DNA of 64,000 nucleotides from Kitasatospora aureofaciens. GTDB lineage: Bacteria; Actinomycetota; Actinomycetes; Streptomycetales; Streptomycetaceae. The DNA is taken from positions 62,001 to 126,000 of the forward strand of contig NZ_JAHTKP010000019.1 of NCBI RefSeq assembly GCF_019192735.1. Reading direction: 5' to 3'. This document shows, piece by piece, positions 36,501 through 44,200 of this stretch (the stretch's first letter is position 1; each line of letters begins with the position of its first letter). The notes beneath the pieces were generated by a model. That model was not told the origin of the DNA. It saw only the letters and a program-made list of their open reading frames with translations, and ran no database searches. Both the position numbers and the translations under genes were made by a program.

Positions 36501-38186
36501 GGCGTGGACATCGTCGTGAACTCCCTTGCGGGCGAGCTGACGGACGCGTCCCTGCGGCTGCTGCCGCGCGGTGGGGCGTTCGTCGAGATGGGCCGCACGG
36601 ACGTGCGCGACGCGGATGCGCTGGCGGCGGAGCACCCGGGGGTCCTCTACCGGCCGTTCAACCTGGCCGAAGCCGGGCCCGAGCGGATGGGCGCGATGCT
36701 CGGCCGGATCGTCGAGCTGATGGCCGCGGGCGAGCTGACGCGGATTCCGGTGCGGGCCTGGGACGTGCGGCGGGCGCGGGAGGCGTTCCGCTTCATGCAG
36801 CAGGCACGGCACACCGGCAAGCTGGTCCTCACCATCCCCACCGCCCCGCTCGAGTTCGGCAGGAGCGGCAAGTCGGCGCTGGTGACCGGTGGTACGGGCA
36901 CGCTGGGCGGCCTGGTGGCCAAGCACCTGGTGACCACGGGCCGTGCCGACGGTCTTGTCCTGACCGGCCGTTCGGGCCCGGCCGCCCCGATTGCGGCCGC
37001 GCTGGCGGCGGAGCTGGCGACGCTGGGTGCCCGGGTGCAGATCGTGGCCTGCGACGCCGCGGACCGCGATGCCCTGGCCGCCGTCATGGCGAGGGTCCCC
37101 GCGGAGGCTCCGCTGACGACCGTCGTCCACACGGCGGGTGTCCTCGACGACGCGACGATCGCGTCGCTGACTCCGGAGCGGGTGGCGACGGTGATGCGGC
37201 CCAAGGCCGACGGCGCGTGGAACCTGCACGAGCTCACCCAGGGCATGGACCTGGAGCACTTCGTGCTGTTCTCCTCGGCGGCGGCGACGTTCTCCAGCCC
37301 CGGCCAGGGCAACTACGTGGCGGCCAACGCGTTCCTGGACGCGCTGGCGGCCGACCGCCGGGCGGCCGGACTGCCCGGAACGTCGCTGGCCTGGGGCATG
37401 TGGGCCGAGGCCAGTGCGTTGACCGGGCAACTCTCCGACTCCGAGCGGGCCCGCATCAACCGTGGCGGCATCGCGGCGCTGGGCGCGGACGAGGGTCTGG
37501 CCCTGCTGGACCTGGCGCTGGCCAGGGACGAGGCGATGCTGGTGCCGGCCAAGCTGGACCTGGCCGGGCTGCGGGCGCAGGCCGCCCGCAGCGCGGAGGT
37601 CCCGCCGCTGTGGCGGGCCCTGGTCAGCGGCGGAGCGGGCCGGCGGAGCGCCGCCTCGGGCGGCGTCGGCGCGGACTCGCTGCACCAGCAGCTGGCCGGG
37701 CTGGCGGAGCAGGACCGGATGCGGCTGCTCACCGACCTGGTCCGGTCCCACGTGGCCGCCGTCCTGGGACACACCTCCGCCGAGGCGATCGAGTCCACCC
37801 GGGCCTTCACCGACCTGGGCTTCGACTCGCTCACCGCGGTGGAACTGCGCAACCGCCTCAGCACCGCGACCGGCCTGCGGCTGCCGGCCACGCTCGTGTT
37901 CGACTACCCCAACCCCACCGAACTGGCCGCGTTCCTGCTGGAAAAGCTGCTGCCGGAGATCGTTGAACATGGCGAAACGGACGCTGCCGAGGAGAAACTC
38001 CGGAAGACGCTCGCGACCGTCCCGCTGTCCAGGTTCCGTGAGGCCGGGCTCATGGAGGCGCTGATGCGGCTCGCCGGAGTCCGTGACGACGCCCTGACGA
38101 GCGACCAGGGCGAAGAGGTCGAGGACATCGACGCGTTGGACGCCGACAGCCTGATCCGCCTGGCCCTGGACGGCGAGACGGAATGA
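21540..38186 (+). CDS. Type I modular PKS, three modules (KS-AT-DH-KR-ACP, KS-AT-KR-ACP, KS-AT-DH-ER-KR-ACP)
   Basis: A 5548-residue synthase starting at GTG 21540, five bases after AAGGGG (21529-21534). Residues 1-33 are a docking helix. Module 1: KS Cys209, AT Ser663 with YASH at 763, DH His983 and Asp1150, KR Tyr1599, ACP Ser1774. Module 2: KS Cys2008, AT Ser2473 with FVAH at 2574, KR Tyr3166, ACP Ser3339. Module 3: KS Cys3563, AT Ser4020 with YASH at 4120, DH His4332 and Asp4498, ER (about 4781-5100, HAGTGGVGMAAVQ near 4925), KR Tyr5259, ACP Ser5430. The C-terminal docking domain (about 5475-5548) has IDALDADSLIRLALDG, a different type from those of the two upstream proteins, fitting a different partner helix in the next gene. 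Odd points: the second module has an unusual AT specificity motif and a KS with HGSAT in place of HGTGT. Confidence 0.97.
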   Translation: MDNQEKLFDYLKKTAAELQETRKRLHKLEAGEYEPLAIVGMACRYPGDVETPEDLWKLLAAGGDAVGEFPTDRGWDLESIYDPDPEKSGRSYTSSGAFVKDASGFDAAFFGISPREAVAMDPQQRLLLEVAWEALERAGIDAGTLKGSRTGVFVGGFTSNYLVNLELAEGGTAGLEGHMMTGNLTAVLSGRVSYVMGLEGPAVTVDTACSSSLVALHLACQAIRAGECSMALAGGVTVLAQPGMFVEFSRQQGLSVDGRCRAFSEDANGTGWAEGTGVLVVEKLSDARRNGHKVLAVIRGSAINQDGASNGLTAPNGPSQQRVIRAALENSRLSAGDIDAVEAHGTGTKLGDPIEAQALLATYGQERGGGQPLWLGSVKSNIGHTQAASGVAGVIKMVLALRNGELPRTLHVKEPTPHVDWSAGEVELLTEPVPWPAGERVRRAGVSSFGGSGTNAHIILEEAPAEDGASEAEEAAPPVVSGAGAWLVSGRSTEGLSAQAGQLRDWVSARPEAKPADVAWSLATTRATFEHRAVVVGGDRGELLAGLENLADGVPSGAVVSGVARTDAARPVFVFPGQGSQWVGMGRELAEASPVFAARLAECEAALAPYVDWSLSDVLAGAEGAPELKAADVVQPALWAVMVSLAAVWEAAGVAPEAVVGHSQGEIAAATVAGMLSLEDGARVVALRSQSLKVLAGLGGMLSVSRSAAVVEERIARFGDRLSLAAVNGPAVVLVSGEPEALEELKAEFEAEGVRARMVAVDYASHSAQVERLEQEIMSVLAGVTPRQGRIPMVSAMTGETLTGEELDAAYWYQSLRATVHFDRAVRTLAGQGHRVFVEVSPHPVLLGALNDTLEEVAQEAGPGAVAAAVCGTLRRDDGGATRLVTSLAEAFVNGVAVTWASVLPAGRQVDLPTYAFQHQRFWPKGTLGELRSSRSAGGDALSLGLGAVGHPLLGAAVELAGGAGLVCMGRVSLRTHAWLADHAVGGVVLLPGTGFVELAVRAGDQVGCGLLEELTLHAPLVVPADRSGVQLQVVVAAPDAEGRRGVEVFSRPEEAGAQQAWVLHASGVVAPATTAGKTDEDLVVWPPRDAAPVDITDVYAVHLADVYGPAFHGLRAVWRRGGDVFAEVALPEEVAQEAGAFGLHPALLDAALHASILAETAVEAGPGQVPMPFAWTGVELHAGGASVLRVRLRQDAQGGVSLTAADATGAPVVSVGSLVKRLVSMDQLRAVHNELTDSLFVQDWTAVAGTDVPAGEWALIGADRVGLVDGLGAAGVQVRSFAGIAELATAAEAGEIDPGTVLVCADALLGADDDASAGLPDAVRRAGAAALRLVQEWLDEQRLGAAQLVAVTRGAVDAVAGEAVTDLVAASVRGLLRSAQAENPGRLVLADLSAVDADGQIALLPTVVGSGEPELAIRGRAAYGRRLTRPSGELVPVEWPAEPKADPAARSLLVTGGTGTLGALVARHLVATGRAGGVVLTSRSGPGAAGVAVLAAELAELGVWVQVIACDAADRGALAAVLERIPAECPLGSVVHSAGVVDDGVIASVTPERLSAVMRPKVDAAWNLHELTAQLELEHFVLFSSAASTFGAAGQGSYVAANSFLDALAGYRRAAGLAGMSLQLGPWMHEAGIGRNLDRTSLSRIDRGFVPLGAEDGLTVLDVALARDEAVLMPARLDVAALRAQASGSTDIPPLWRTLAGVSVRRTAASAAAVGTGADAAEALRRQLASLSGAERDRVLLDLVLAHVAATLGHASAAAIDAGRPFTDVGFDSLTAVELRNRLNAETGLRLPATLVFDYPTPTALAALLRGELAGDLGAVAAPAAPVATGAVDEPIAIVGMACRFPGGAASPEELWHLLATGADAIGPFPRDRGWDLESLNYTDTEGAGASYEQAGGFVQDASAFDAGFFGISPREALAMDPQQRLLLETSWEAFERAGIDPASLRGSQTGAFVGGYSSRYATDVDLDGTDVVEGHLVTGNATSVLSGRLSYTFGLEGPAVTVDTACSSSLVALHMAAQALRGGECSLALAGGATVTATPGVFAAFAKAGGISVDGHCKSFAAAADGSGFAEGAGMLVVERLSDALRNGHKVLAVIRGSAVNQDGASNGLTAPNGPSQQRVIRAALASARVSPADVDVVEAHGSATKLGDPIEAQALLATYGQERAEDRPLWLGSVKSNIGHTQAAAGVAGVMKMVLALQHEQLPRTLHVDEPTPHVDWSAGEVRLLTEPVAWPTGEHVRRAGVSAFGMSGTNVHVILEEAPAGDAEQADVLDEPADEVGSTAASVVVEGDRVGAWLVSGRSPEALAGQAGRLRDWVSARPEVAPADVAWSLAATRSVFEHRAVVVGGGREELVSGLGSLVAGTRAGSVVSGVARSGGRTAFVFAGQGAQWVGMGRELALSSPVFAARLAECERALAPHVPWSLSEVLAGAEGAPGLDSADVVQPVLWAVMVSLAAVWEAAGVTPDAVVGHSQGEIAAATVAGMLSLEDGARVVAVRARALTSLDVQGSMVSVVMPSQAVREIVEGWGERLSVAAINGPAAVVVSGEPDALSEFERELASRKVLRWRIPATDFVAHSPAVEPLAAMLESELAGITPQAGRMPMISTVTGEWLSGTEVDAAYWFANLRRMVRFEEAVRVLLGGGYGAFVEVSPHPVLTASVTETAEDAGIADVLTVGTLERDNAGATRLITSLAQAYVGGLTVDWKTVLPAAEPVDLPTYAFQHQRYWLQAAATTSPIGGDGASTAAEARFWAAVEGGDFARIADTLAIEDQKQLSAVLPALASWRRRERDRSVTEGWRYRVTWSPAVEPGGLARLAGRWLVVLPAGEIGGDVAQGCLAALSSRGAEVVFVEVPAGTVDRTEIATLLGEVLQGAEAVSGVLSLLALDETPMPAHPVVTVGLAATLGLVQGLGDAEVVAPLWILTRGAVATGPGEVLTSPLQAQVWGFGRVVGLEYPDRWGGLIDLPAVLDERTGSRLVTVLAGCDENQVAIRPVGIVGRRLTHAPQPSATGTWRPTNGSALITGGTGALGGYVARWLTGRGMERLVLTSRSGAGAPGVAAQAAELAAQGARVDVVTCDAADRSDLAGVLDWIATSGPALGTVVHTAAVLDDGVIDGLSAARLESVLAAKAAGAAYLDELTADLDLDAFVLFSSVVATTGGPGQANYGAANAYLDAVAENRRSRGLAALAVAWGPWAAGVAQGSEAARQRLARNQWEGVMDPDLAVRALGEALDARDTVLTVTNIDWSVILSVPQSAASLLQVPLMRDLPEIHRLAALVAEVPAAPAEQDLVRRLAGLSRAEQRRVLTELVQAKAAHVLGYPSPEAVEVNRAFSELGFDSLTAVELRNDLSSATELRLPATLLFDYPTPAALTDHLEAELLGALPDDTGAPAAVPAVIAADEPIAIVGMACRYPGGVTDPDGLWALLTSGGDGISGFPDDRGWDLAALGDSSYVRAGGFVQDMSGFDAGFFGISPREALAMDPQQRLMLELSWEALERVGMDPESLRGSATGVFVGGYTSGYGYGADIDGMAHLITGNATSVLSGRVSYALGLEGPAVTVDTACSSSLVAMHMAAQALRSGECSMALAGGVTILVSPEGFVGFSEQSGLATDGRCKAFSAEADGMGFAEGAGVLVVERLSDARRNGHKVLAVLRGSATNQDGASNGLTAPNGPSQQRVIRAALANAGLTAADVDAVEAHGTGTKLGDPIEAQALLATYGQDRGGQQPLRLGSVKSNIGHTQAAAGVAGVIKMVLALQNGELPRTLHVNEPSPHVDWSAGEVELLTDAVPWPANGRVRRAGVSSFGLSGTNAHVILEEAPAVEDGAEKVEPAAGPLLVEPGGAEAWLVSGRSAGALAGQAERLHDWLTVRPELEPAEVAWSLATTRSVGEHRAVVVGAKRAELVSGLQSFAAGVPAGSVVSGVARAGARVVFAFAGQGSQWLGMGRELASCSPVFAERLAECEAALAPYVDWSLSDVLAGAPGAPEMKAADVVQPALWAVMVSLAAVWEAAGVTPSAVVGHSQGEIAAATVAGMLSLEDGARVVALRSQSLKVLAGLGGMLSVSRSAAVVEERIARFGDRLSLAAVNGPAAVVVSGEPEALEELKAEFEAEGVRARMVAVDYASHSAQVDRLEEEIRSVLAGVTPRRGRVPMVSAMTGEVLTGTELDAAYWYQSLRAPVHYDRAVRVLAGQGHQVFVEVTPHPVLMGAMNDTLDEVALDSGSVSAAVCGTLRRDDGGALRLLTSLAEAFVHGVAVDWTAVLPSADLVELPTYAFQHERYWPRAAAPATGGDAVSLGLGAVGHPLLGAAVELAGGAGMVCTGRLSVRTHPWLADHAVGGVVLLPGTGFVEMVVRAGDQVGCGLLEELTLQAPLVLPADGSGVQVQVVVADADADGRRTVEVFSRPDGQHEWVQHASGVVAPVEGTAVSEEDFAVWPPRGATAVDVTGVYEAGAGASYGYGPAFQGLRAVWRRGEDLFAEVALPESVAGDAGAFGLHPALLDGVLHASALVGGAEEGEPGQVRLPFAWTGVELHAGGASVLRARLRRDAQGSLTLTAADATGAPVVSVASLITRPVAAAQLRSADSAMADSLFTVEWAPIAGAQAPSGDWALIGADRFGLVDALDASGVTVRLFPGLAEVAAATEAGEIEPAKVLVCAGDEGGDAVAEAARRVTGEALGLVQDWMGEERLETAQLVVVTRGGVAAAAGERVADLPAAAVWGLLRSAQSENPGRLVLVDLPATGTAEQIAVLPTALAGGEPELAVRGTVAYARRLARPSGELVVPEGLWRLEPDAGGSLEGLVLAAAPQAGDPLGAGQVRVAVRVAGLNFRDVLIGLDMYPGGGVMGSEIAGTVIELGPEVTGLAVGDRVMGVAEGAFGPVAVMDARQVVRVPDGWSYAEAASVPSAFMTAWYALVELAGAKAGQKVLVHAGTGGVGMAAVQIAHHLGLEVFATASPAKWPVLAAMGLDEAHISSSRSAGFEAEFLAATGGAGVDIVVNSLAGELTDASLRLLPRGGAFVEMGRTDVRDADALAAEHPGVLYRPFNLAEAGPERMGAMLGRIVELMAAGELTRIPVRAWDVRRAREAFRFMQQARHTGKLVLTIPTAPLEFGRSGKSALVTGGTGTLGGLVAKHLVTTGRADGLVLTGRSGPAAPIAAALAAELATLGARVQIVACDAADRDALAAVMARVPAEAPLTTVVHTAGVLDDATIASLTPERVATVMRPKADGAWNLHELTQGMDLEHFVLFSSAAATFSSPGQGNYVAANAFLDALAADRRAAGLPGTSLAWGMWAEASALTGQLSDSERARINRGGIAALGADEGLALLDLALARDEAMLVPAKLDLAGLRAQAARSAEVPPLWRALVSGGAGRRSAASGGVGADSLHQQLAGLAEQDRMRLLTDLVRSHVAAVLGHTSAEAIESTRAFTDLGFDSLTAVELRNRLSTATGLRLPATLVFDYPNPTELAAFLLEKLLPEIVEHGETDAAEEKLRKTLATVPLSRFREAGLMEALMRLAGVRDDALTSDQGEEVEDIDALDADSLIRLALDGETE
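21639..26985 (+). other. PKS module KS-AT(methylmalonyl)-DH-KR-ACP
   Basis: The AT has GHSQGE and YASH. The DH has HAVGGVVLLP and HPALLDA. The KR has VDD and catalytic Tyr1599, but GSY replaces the usual GNY, and LQLGPW replaces LAWGPW further on. It still looks catalytically complete (YVAAN intact). Predicted step: alpha-methyl alkene. Confidence 0.9.
27039..31675 (+). other. PKS module KS-AT(unusual, FVAH)-KR-ACP
   Basis: The AT keeps GHSQGE (Ser2473), but the specificity loop reads DFVAHS where methylmalonyl ATs read DYASHS and malonyl ATs read SHAFHS. The surrounding AT small domain is also unlike its neighbours (SLDVQGSMVSVVMPSQ). This predicts a non-standard extender such as ethylmalonyl-CoA or an alkoxy/hydroxymalonyl-ACP; the sequence alone does not decide. 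The KS has normal Cys2008 but EAHGSAT instead of EAHGTGT. The KR is B-type (LDD, GPGQANY, Tyr3166). No DH is present. Confidence 0.85.
31737..37950 (+). other. PKS module KS-AT(methylmalonyl)-DH-ER-KR-ACP, full reduction
   Basis: All reductive domains appear active: DH HAVGGVVLLP and HPALLDG, ER with its NADPH motif HAGTGGVG, KR with LDD and PGQGNY. YASH predicts methylmalonyl-CoA. Predicted step: methyl-branched methylene. The ER shares a 189-bp exact DNA match with the ER of the next module. Confidence 0.93.
35848..36036 (+). repeat. 189-bp exact direct repeat, copy 1 (KR/ER junction)
   Basis: This segment, spanning the end of the KR structural region and the start of the ER, is identical base for base to 42461-42649, about 6.6 kb downstream in the next gene. 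Identity including synonymous sites points to recent module duplication or gene conversion. Confidence 0.9.
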
Positions 38187-38207
38187 CGTTGATGAAGCTC
38201 GATGCGT

Positions 38208-38212
38208 GGAGG
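38208..38212 (+). promoter_or_regulatory. Ribosome binding site GGAGG
   Basis: GGAGG stands 5 bases before ATG 38218. The alternative in-frame GTG at 38206 overlaps this site and would have no RBS of its own, so ATG 38218 is preferred. Confidence 0.8.
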
Positions 38213-38217
38213 CAGCG

Positions 38218-41200
38218 ATGACCGGACAGGCCGACAAGCTCCTTGAGGCGCTGCGTGCCTCCGTGAAGGAGACCGAGCGGCTGCGGCAGCGGAACCGCCA
38301 GCTCGTCTCTGCGGCCTCGGAACCGCTGGCGATCGTCGGTATGAGCTGCCGTTACCCGGGCGGCGTGACGACTCCCGAGGAACTGTGGGAGTTGCTCGCC
38401 GCCGGCGGGGACGCGATCTCCGGCTTCCCGGACGACCGTGGCTGGGACACCGAGGGTGTCTACGACCCCGACCCGGACCACCAGGGCACCTCCTACGTGG
38501 TCGAGGGCGGGTTCCTGCGGGACGCGGCGAGCTTCGATGCGGGGTTCTTCGGGATCAGTCCGCGTGAGGCGCTGGCGATGGACCCGCAGCAGCGGCTCCT
38601 GCTGGAGACCTCGTGGGAGGCACTGGAGCGGGCCGGGGTCGACCCGGCCTCGCTCCGGGGCTCGCTGACCGGCGTGTTCGTCGGCGTCGCCCCCTCCGAC
38701 TACGTCGCGCACCAGTCCCTGCAGACCATGGAGGGCCTCGACTGGCACCTCATGACCGGTGGTGCGGCCAGCGTGATGTCCGGCCGCATCTCCTACCTGC
38801 TCGGGCTGCAGGGGCCGGCGGTGTCCATCGACACGGCGTGCTCGTCGTCGCTGGTGGCGCTGCACCTGGCCTGCCAGGCGGTGCGGTCCGGGGAGTGCTC
38901 GCTGGCGCTGGCCGGCGGCGTCACGGTCATGGCCACCACCAACGGCTTCGTCGGCTTCTCCCGGCAGCGCGGCCTGGCCGAGGACGGGCGCTGCAAGGCG
39001 TTCTCGGCCGCGGCGGACGGCATGGGGATGGGCGAGGGCGCCGGCATGGTCGTCGTCGAGCGCCTGTCGGACGCGCTGCGCAACGGGCACCAGGTGCTCG
39101 CGGTGGTACGCGGGTCGGCGGTGAACCAGGACGGTGCGTCGAACGGTCTGACGGCGCCGAACGGGCCGTCACAGCAGCGCGTCATCCGCGCGGCCTTGGC
39201 GAACGCGCGCCTGTCGGCCGCTGACGTGGACGTGGTCGAGGCGCACGGGACGGGCACCACGCTCGGTGACCCGATCGAGGCGCAGGCGCTGCTGGCGACC
39301 TATGGCCAGGACCGGCCGGAGGACCGGCCGTTGCTGCTCGGCTCGGTGAAGTCCAACATCGGCCACTCCCAGCAGGCTGCTGGTGTGGCCGGTGTGATCA
39401 AGATGGTGATGGCGCTGCAGCACGAGCAGCTTCCGCAGACGCTGCACGTGGACGAGCCCTCGCCGCACGTGGACTGGACGGACGGCGACGTGCAGTTGCT
39501 GACCGAGGCCGTGCCGTGGCCGGCCGGTGAGCGCACCCGCCGCGCCGGCGTGTCCTCGTTCGGCCTGAGCGGCACCAACGTCCACCTCATCCTGGAGGAG
39601 GCGCCCGCCGAGGGCGGCGAGCCCCAGGACGGTGACACCCCGGCGACGGCGCCGGTGGTGTCGGGGGCGGACGCCTGGCTGGTGTCGGGCCGTACGGCCG
39701 AGGGGCTGACGGCTCAGGCGGAGCGGCTGCGCGAGTGGGCGGCGGCGCGGCCGGAGTCGGCGCCGGCGGATGTGGCGTGGTCGCTGGCGACGACGCGGTC
39801 GGTGTTCGAGCACCGGGCCGTGGTGGTGGGCACCGAGCATGCCGAACTGTTCGGCGGTGTGGAGAGTCTGGCCGCCGGTGTGCCTGCGGGTTCGGTGGTG
39901 TCGGGTGTGGCGCGTGCCGGTGCGCGGGTGGTGTTCGCGTTCGCGGGTCAGGGGTCGCAGTGGCTGGGCATGGGCCAGGAACTGGCTTCGTGCAGCCCGG
40001 TGTTCGCGGCTCGGCTCGCCGAGTGTGAGGCGGCGCTGGCGCCGTACGTGGACTGGTCGCTGAGCGATGTTCTCGCCGGCGCACCGGGTGCGCCCGAGAT
40101 GAAGGCTGCGGATGTCGTCCAGCCGGCGCTGTGGGCGGTGATGGTGTCGCTGGCGGCGGTCTGGGAGGCCGCCGGCGTGAACCCGAGTGCGGTTGTGGGT
40201 CACTCGCAGGGTGAGATCGCTGCCGCGACGGTGGCCGGGATGCTGTCGCTGGAGGACGGCGCCCGGGTGGTGGCCCTCCGCTCGCAGTCGCTGAAGGTGC
40301 TGGCCGGTCTCGGCGGGATGCTCTCCGTGAGCCGGTCCGCCGAGGTGGTCGAGGAACGCATTGCGCGGTTCGGCGATCGTCTGTCGCTGGCGGCGGTCAA
40401 CGGCCCGGCTGTGGTGGTGGTTTCGGGTGAGCCGGAGGCTCTGGAGGAGCTGAAGGCGGAGTTCGAGGCCGAGGGCGTGCGTGCCCGGATGGTCGCCGTG
40501 GACTACGCGTCGCACAGCGCTCAGGTCGACCGGCTGGAGGAGGAGATCGTCTCCGTCCTGGCCGGGATCGCTCCCCGCCGGGGCCGCGTGCCGATGGTCT
40601 CCGCGATGACCGGCCAGACCCTGACGGGCGAGGAGCTGGACGCCGCCTACTGGTACGGAAGCCTGCGCGCGACGGTGCACTACGACCGCGCGGTGCGGAC
40701 CCTGGCGGGCCAGGGTCACCAGGTGTTCGTCGAGGTCACGCCGCACCCGGTGCTGCTGGGTGCGATGAACGACACCCTGGAAGAGGTCGCACAGGAGGCC
40801 GGCCCGGGTGCGGTGCCGGGTGCCGTCTGCGGGACGCTGCGGCGTGACGACGGCGGCGCGACGCGGTTGCTCACCTCGCTGGCCGAGGCGTACGTCAACG
40901 GTGCGCCCGTGAACTGGACGTCCGTGCTCCCGGCCGGTGAGCGGATCGAGCTGCCGACCTACGCCTTCCAGCACGAGCGGTACTGGCCGCCGGCAGCAGG
41001 GCCGACCGTCGGCGGGGACGCGGTGTCGCTGGGCCTGGGGGCGGTGGGTCACCCGCTGCTGGGCGCGGCGGTGGAACTGGCCGGTGGCGCGGGCATGGTG
41101 TGCACCGGACGGCTGTCCGTGCGCACGCACCCGTGGCTGGCCGATCACGTGGTCGGCGGGGTCGTGCTCCTGCCGGGTACCGGCTTCGTCGAGATGGTGG

Positions 41201-44200
41201 TTCGCGCAGGGGACCAGGTGGGCTGCGGCCTGCTGGAGGAACTGACCCTGCAGGCACCGCTGATCTTCCCGGCCGACGGCGGCGGCGTGCAGGTCCAGGT
41301 GGTCGTGGCCAGTGCCGATGCGGACGGGCGCCGGACGGTCGAGGTGTTCTCGCGTCCTGACGCCTCCGATGCGCAGCAGGCATGGGTGCAGCACGCGAGC
41401 GGTGTGGTCGCCCCCGCCGAGGAAACCGCAGTGGTGGAGGAGGACTTCGCCGTCTGGCCGCCGCGTGGGGCCACGGCGGTGGACGTCAGCGGCATGTACG
41501 AGGCCCTGGCCGGGACGCCGTACGGCTACGGTCCGGCGTTCCACGGGCTGAAGGCGGTGTGGCGTCGCGGCGATGAGGTCTTTGCCGAGGTGGCGCTCCC
41601 GGAGTCCGTGGCGCAGGACGCGGGGTCGTTCGGTCTGCACCCGGCGCTGCTGGACGCGGTGTTGCACGCTTCCGCTCTGGTCGGTGGTGGCGTGGACGCT
41701 GAGCCGGGCGAGATACGGCTGCCGTTCGCGTGGACGGGCGTGGAGCTGCACGCTGCTGGTGCGTCGGTCCTGCGGGCCCGGCTGCGCCGTGACGCGCAGG
41801 GCAGCCTGACGCTGACGGCCGCGGATGCCACGGGTGCTCCGGTGGTGTCGGTGGCCTCGCTGATCACCCGTCCGGTGGTGGCGGATCAACTCCGGTCCAC
41901 TGGCCCCGGGGTGGCGGATGCGCTGTTCACCGTGGAGTGGGCTCCGATCGCCGCGGCTCAGACCCCGTCCGGGGACTGGGCGCTGATCGGCGCCGACCGT
42001 TTCGGCGTCGTCGACGCGTCCGGGGTCCCGGTGCGTTCGTTCCCGGGCCTGGCAGAGCTTGCCGCTGCTGCCGAGGCGGGGGAGATCGAGCCCGGGCCGG
42101 TGCTGGTCTGCCTCGGTGGCGAGGACGGTGGTAACCCGGCACAGGCCGCCGCGCGGGTGACCGGCGAGGCCCTGGGGCTGGTGCAGGACTGGCTGGCCGA
42201 GGAGCGGCTGGAGGCGGCCCGTCTGGTGGTTGTCACCCGAGGCGGCGTGGCTGCCGCTGCCGGTGAGCGGGTCGCCGATCTGCCCGCCGCCGCCGTCTGG
42301 GGTCTGCTGCGCTCCGCGCAGTCGGAGAACCCGGGCCGCCTGATCCTCGTGGACCTGCCGGCCGGTGAGACCGGTACGCACGCCGACGTGCTGCCGTCCG
42401 CCGTGGGCAGCGGCGAGTCGGAGCTGGCCATCCGTGGCGAGGCGGTCTACGGGCGTCGCTTGGCGCGTCCGTCGGGCGAGTTGGTGGTGCCCGAGGGTCT
42501 GTGGCGGCTGGAGCCGGATGCCGGCGGGTCGCTGGAGGGCCTGGTGCTCGCGGCGGCGCCGCAGGCCGGTGACCCGCTGGGGGCCGGGCAGGTCCGGGTG
42601 GCGGTCCGGGTGGCCGGGCTGAACTTCCGGGACGTGCTGATCGGCCTGGGCATGTACCCGGGCGGTGGTGTGATGGGCAGTGAGATCGCCGGAACGGTGA
42701 TCGAGCTCGGCCCCGAGGTGACCGGACTGGCTGTCGGCGACCGCGTGATGGGCGTCGCCGCAGGCGGGTTCGGGCCGGTGGTGGTCACGGACGCGCGGCA
42801 GATGGTGCGGATCCCGGACGGCTGGTCCTTCGCCGACGCCGCATCGGTACCCGTGGCGTTCATGACGGCGTGGTACGCCCTGGTGGAGCTGGCCGGTGCG
42901 AAGGCCGGGCAGCGGGTGCTCGTGCACGCCGGCGCCGGTGGTGTCGGCATGGCGGCGGTGCAGATCGCCCGGCACCTGGGGCTGGAGGTCTTCGCGACGG
43001 CGAGCCCGGCCAAGTGGCCGGTGCTGGCGGCGATGGGTCTGGACGGGGCGCACATCTCCTCGTCGCGCAGCGCCGGGTTCGAGGCGGAGTTCCTGGCCGC
43101 TACGAACAATGCCGGTGTCGACATCGTCGTGAACTCCCTGGCGGGCGAGCTGATCGACGCGTCGCTGCGGCTGCTTCCGCGCGGTGGGGCGTTCGTCGAG
43201 ATGGGTCGCACCGACCTGCGGGACACGGAGCTGCTGGCGGCGGAGCATCCGGGGGTCCTCTACCGGCCGTTCGACCTCGGCGAGGCCGGTCCCGAGCGGA
43301 TGGGCGCGATGCTCGGCCGGATCGTCGAGCTGATGGCGGCCGACGAGCTGACGCGGCTTCCCATCCGCGCCTGGGACGTGCGGCGGGCGCGGGAGGCGTT
43401 CCGCTTCATGCAGCAGGCACGGCACACCGGCAAGCTGGTCCTCGCCATCCCCACCGCCCCGCTCGAGTTCGGCAGGAACGGCAAGTCGGCGCTGGTGACG
43501 GGTGGTACGGGCACGCTGGGTGGCCTCGTTGCCCGGCATCTGGTGACCACCGGGCGGGCCGACGGGCTGGTGCTGACGAGCCGTTCGGGTCCGGCGGCCG
43601 CCGATGTGGCCGTGCTGGCCGCCGGGTTGGCGGAGCTGGGTGCATCGGTCGAGGTGGTCGCGTGCGACGCGGCGGACCGGGATGCGCTGGCCGCGCTCCT
43701 CGCGGGCATCCCGGCCGAGCGTCCGCTCAAGTCCGTCGTCCACACCGCCGGTGTCCTCGACGACGGGACGATCGCGTCGCTGACCCCCGAGCGGGTGGCC
43801 ACCGTCATGGGGCCCAAGGCCGACGGCGCCTGGAACCTGCACGAGCTCACGCGGAACCTGGACCTGGAGCACTTCGTCCTGTTCTCCTCGGCCGCGGCGA
43901 CGTTCGGTGTCCCGGGCCAGGGTAACTACGTTGCGGCCAACGCGTTCCTGGACGCACTCGCGGCCGACCGCCGGGCTGCCGGCCTGCCCGGAACGTCCCT
44001 GGCCTGGGGCCTGTGGGCGAACGTCAGCGGCCTGACCGGGCAGCTCACCGACTCCGACCGGGCCCGCCTGACCCGCGGCGGCGCCGTGGCCCTGAGCGGG
44101 GCCGAGGGCCTGGCCCTGCTGGACATGGGGATTGCCCGATCCGAGGCGCTGCTGGTGGCGACCCGGCTCGACCTGGCCGGGCTGCGGGCCCAGGCGGCCC

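Noticed and set aside
38206..38217. GTG 38206 as start of the terminal PKS gene
   Set aside because: It overlaps the GGAGG that serves ATG 38218 and has no RBS of its own; the docking helix begins after the ATG.
21507..38237. Very long antisense open frame (about 5576 codons) opposite the PKS gene, and similar ones at 39169-51213 and 12095-19426
   Set aside because: Their translations are rich in Arg, Gln, His, Gly and Pro with no domain signatures. They arise because high-GC codon bias removes stop codons on the opposite strand.
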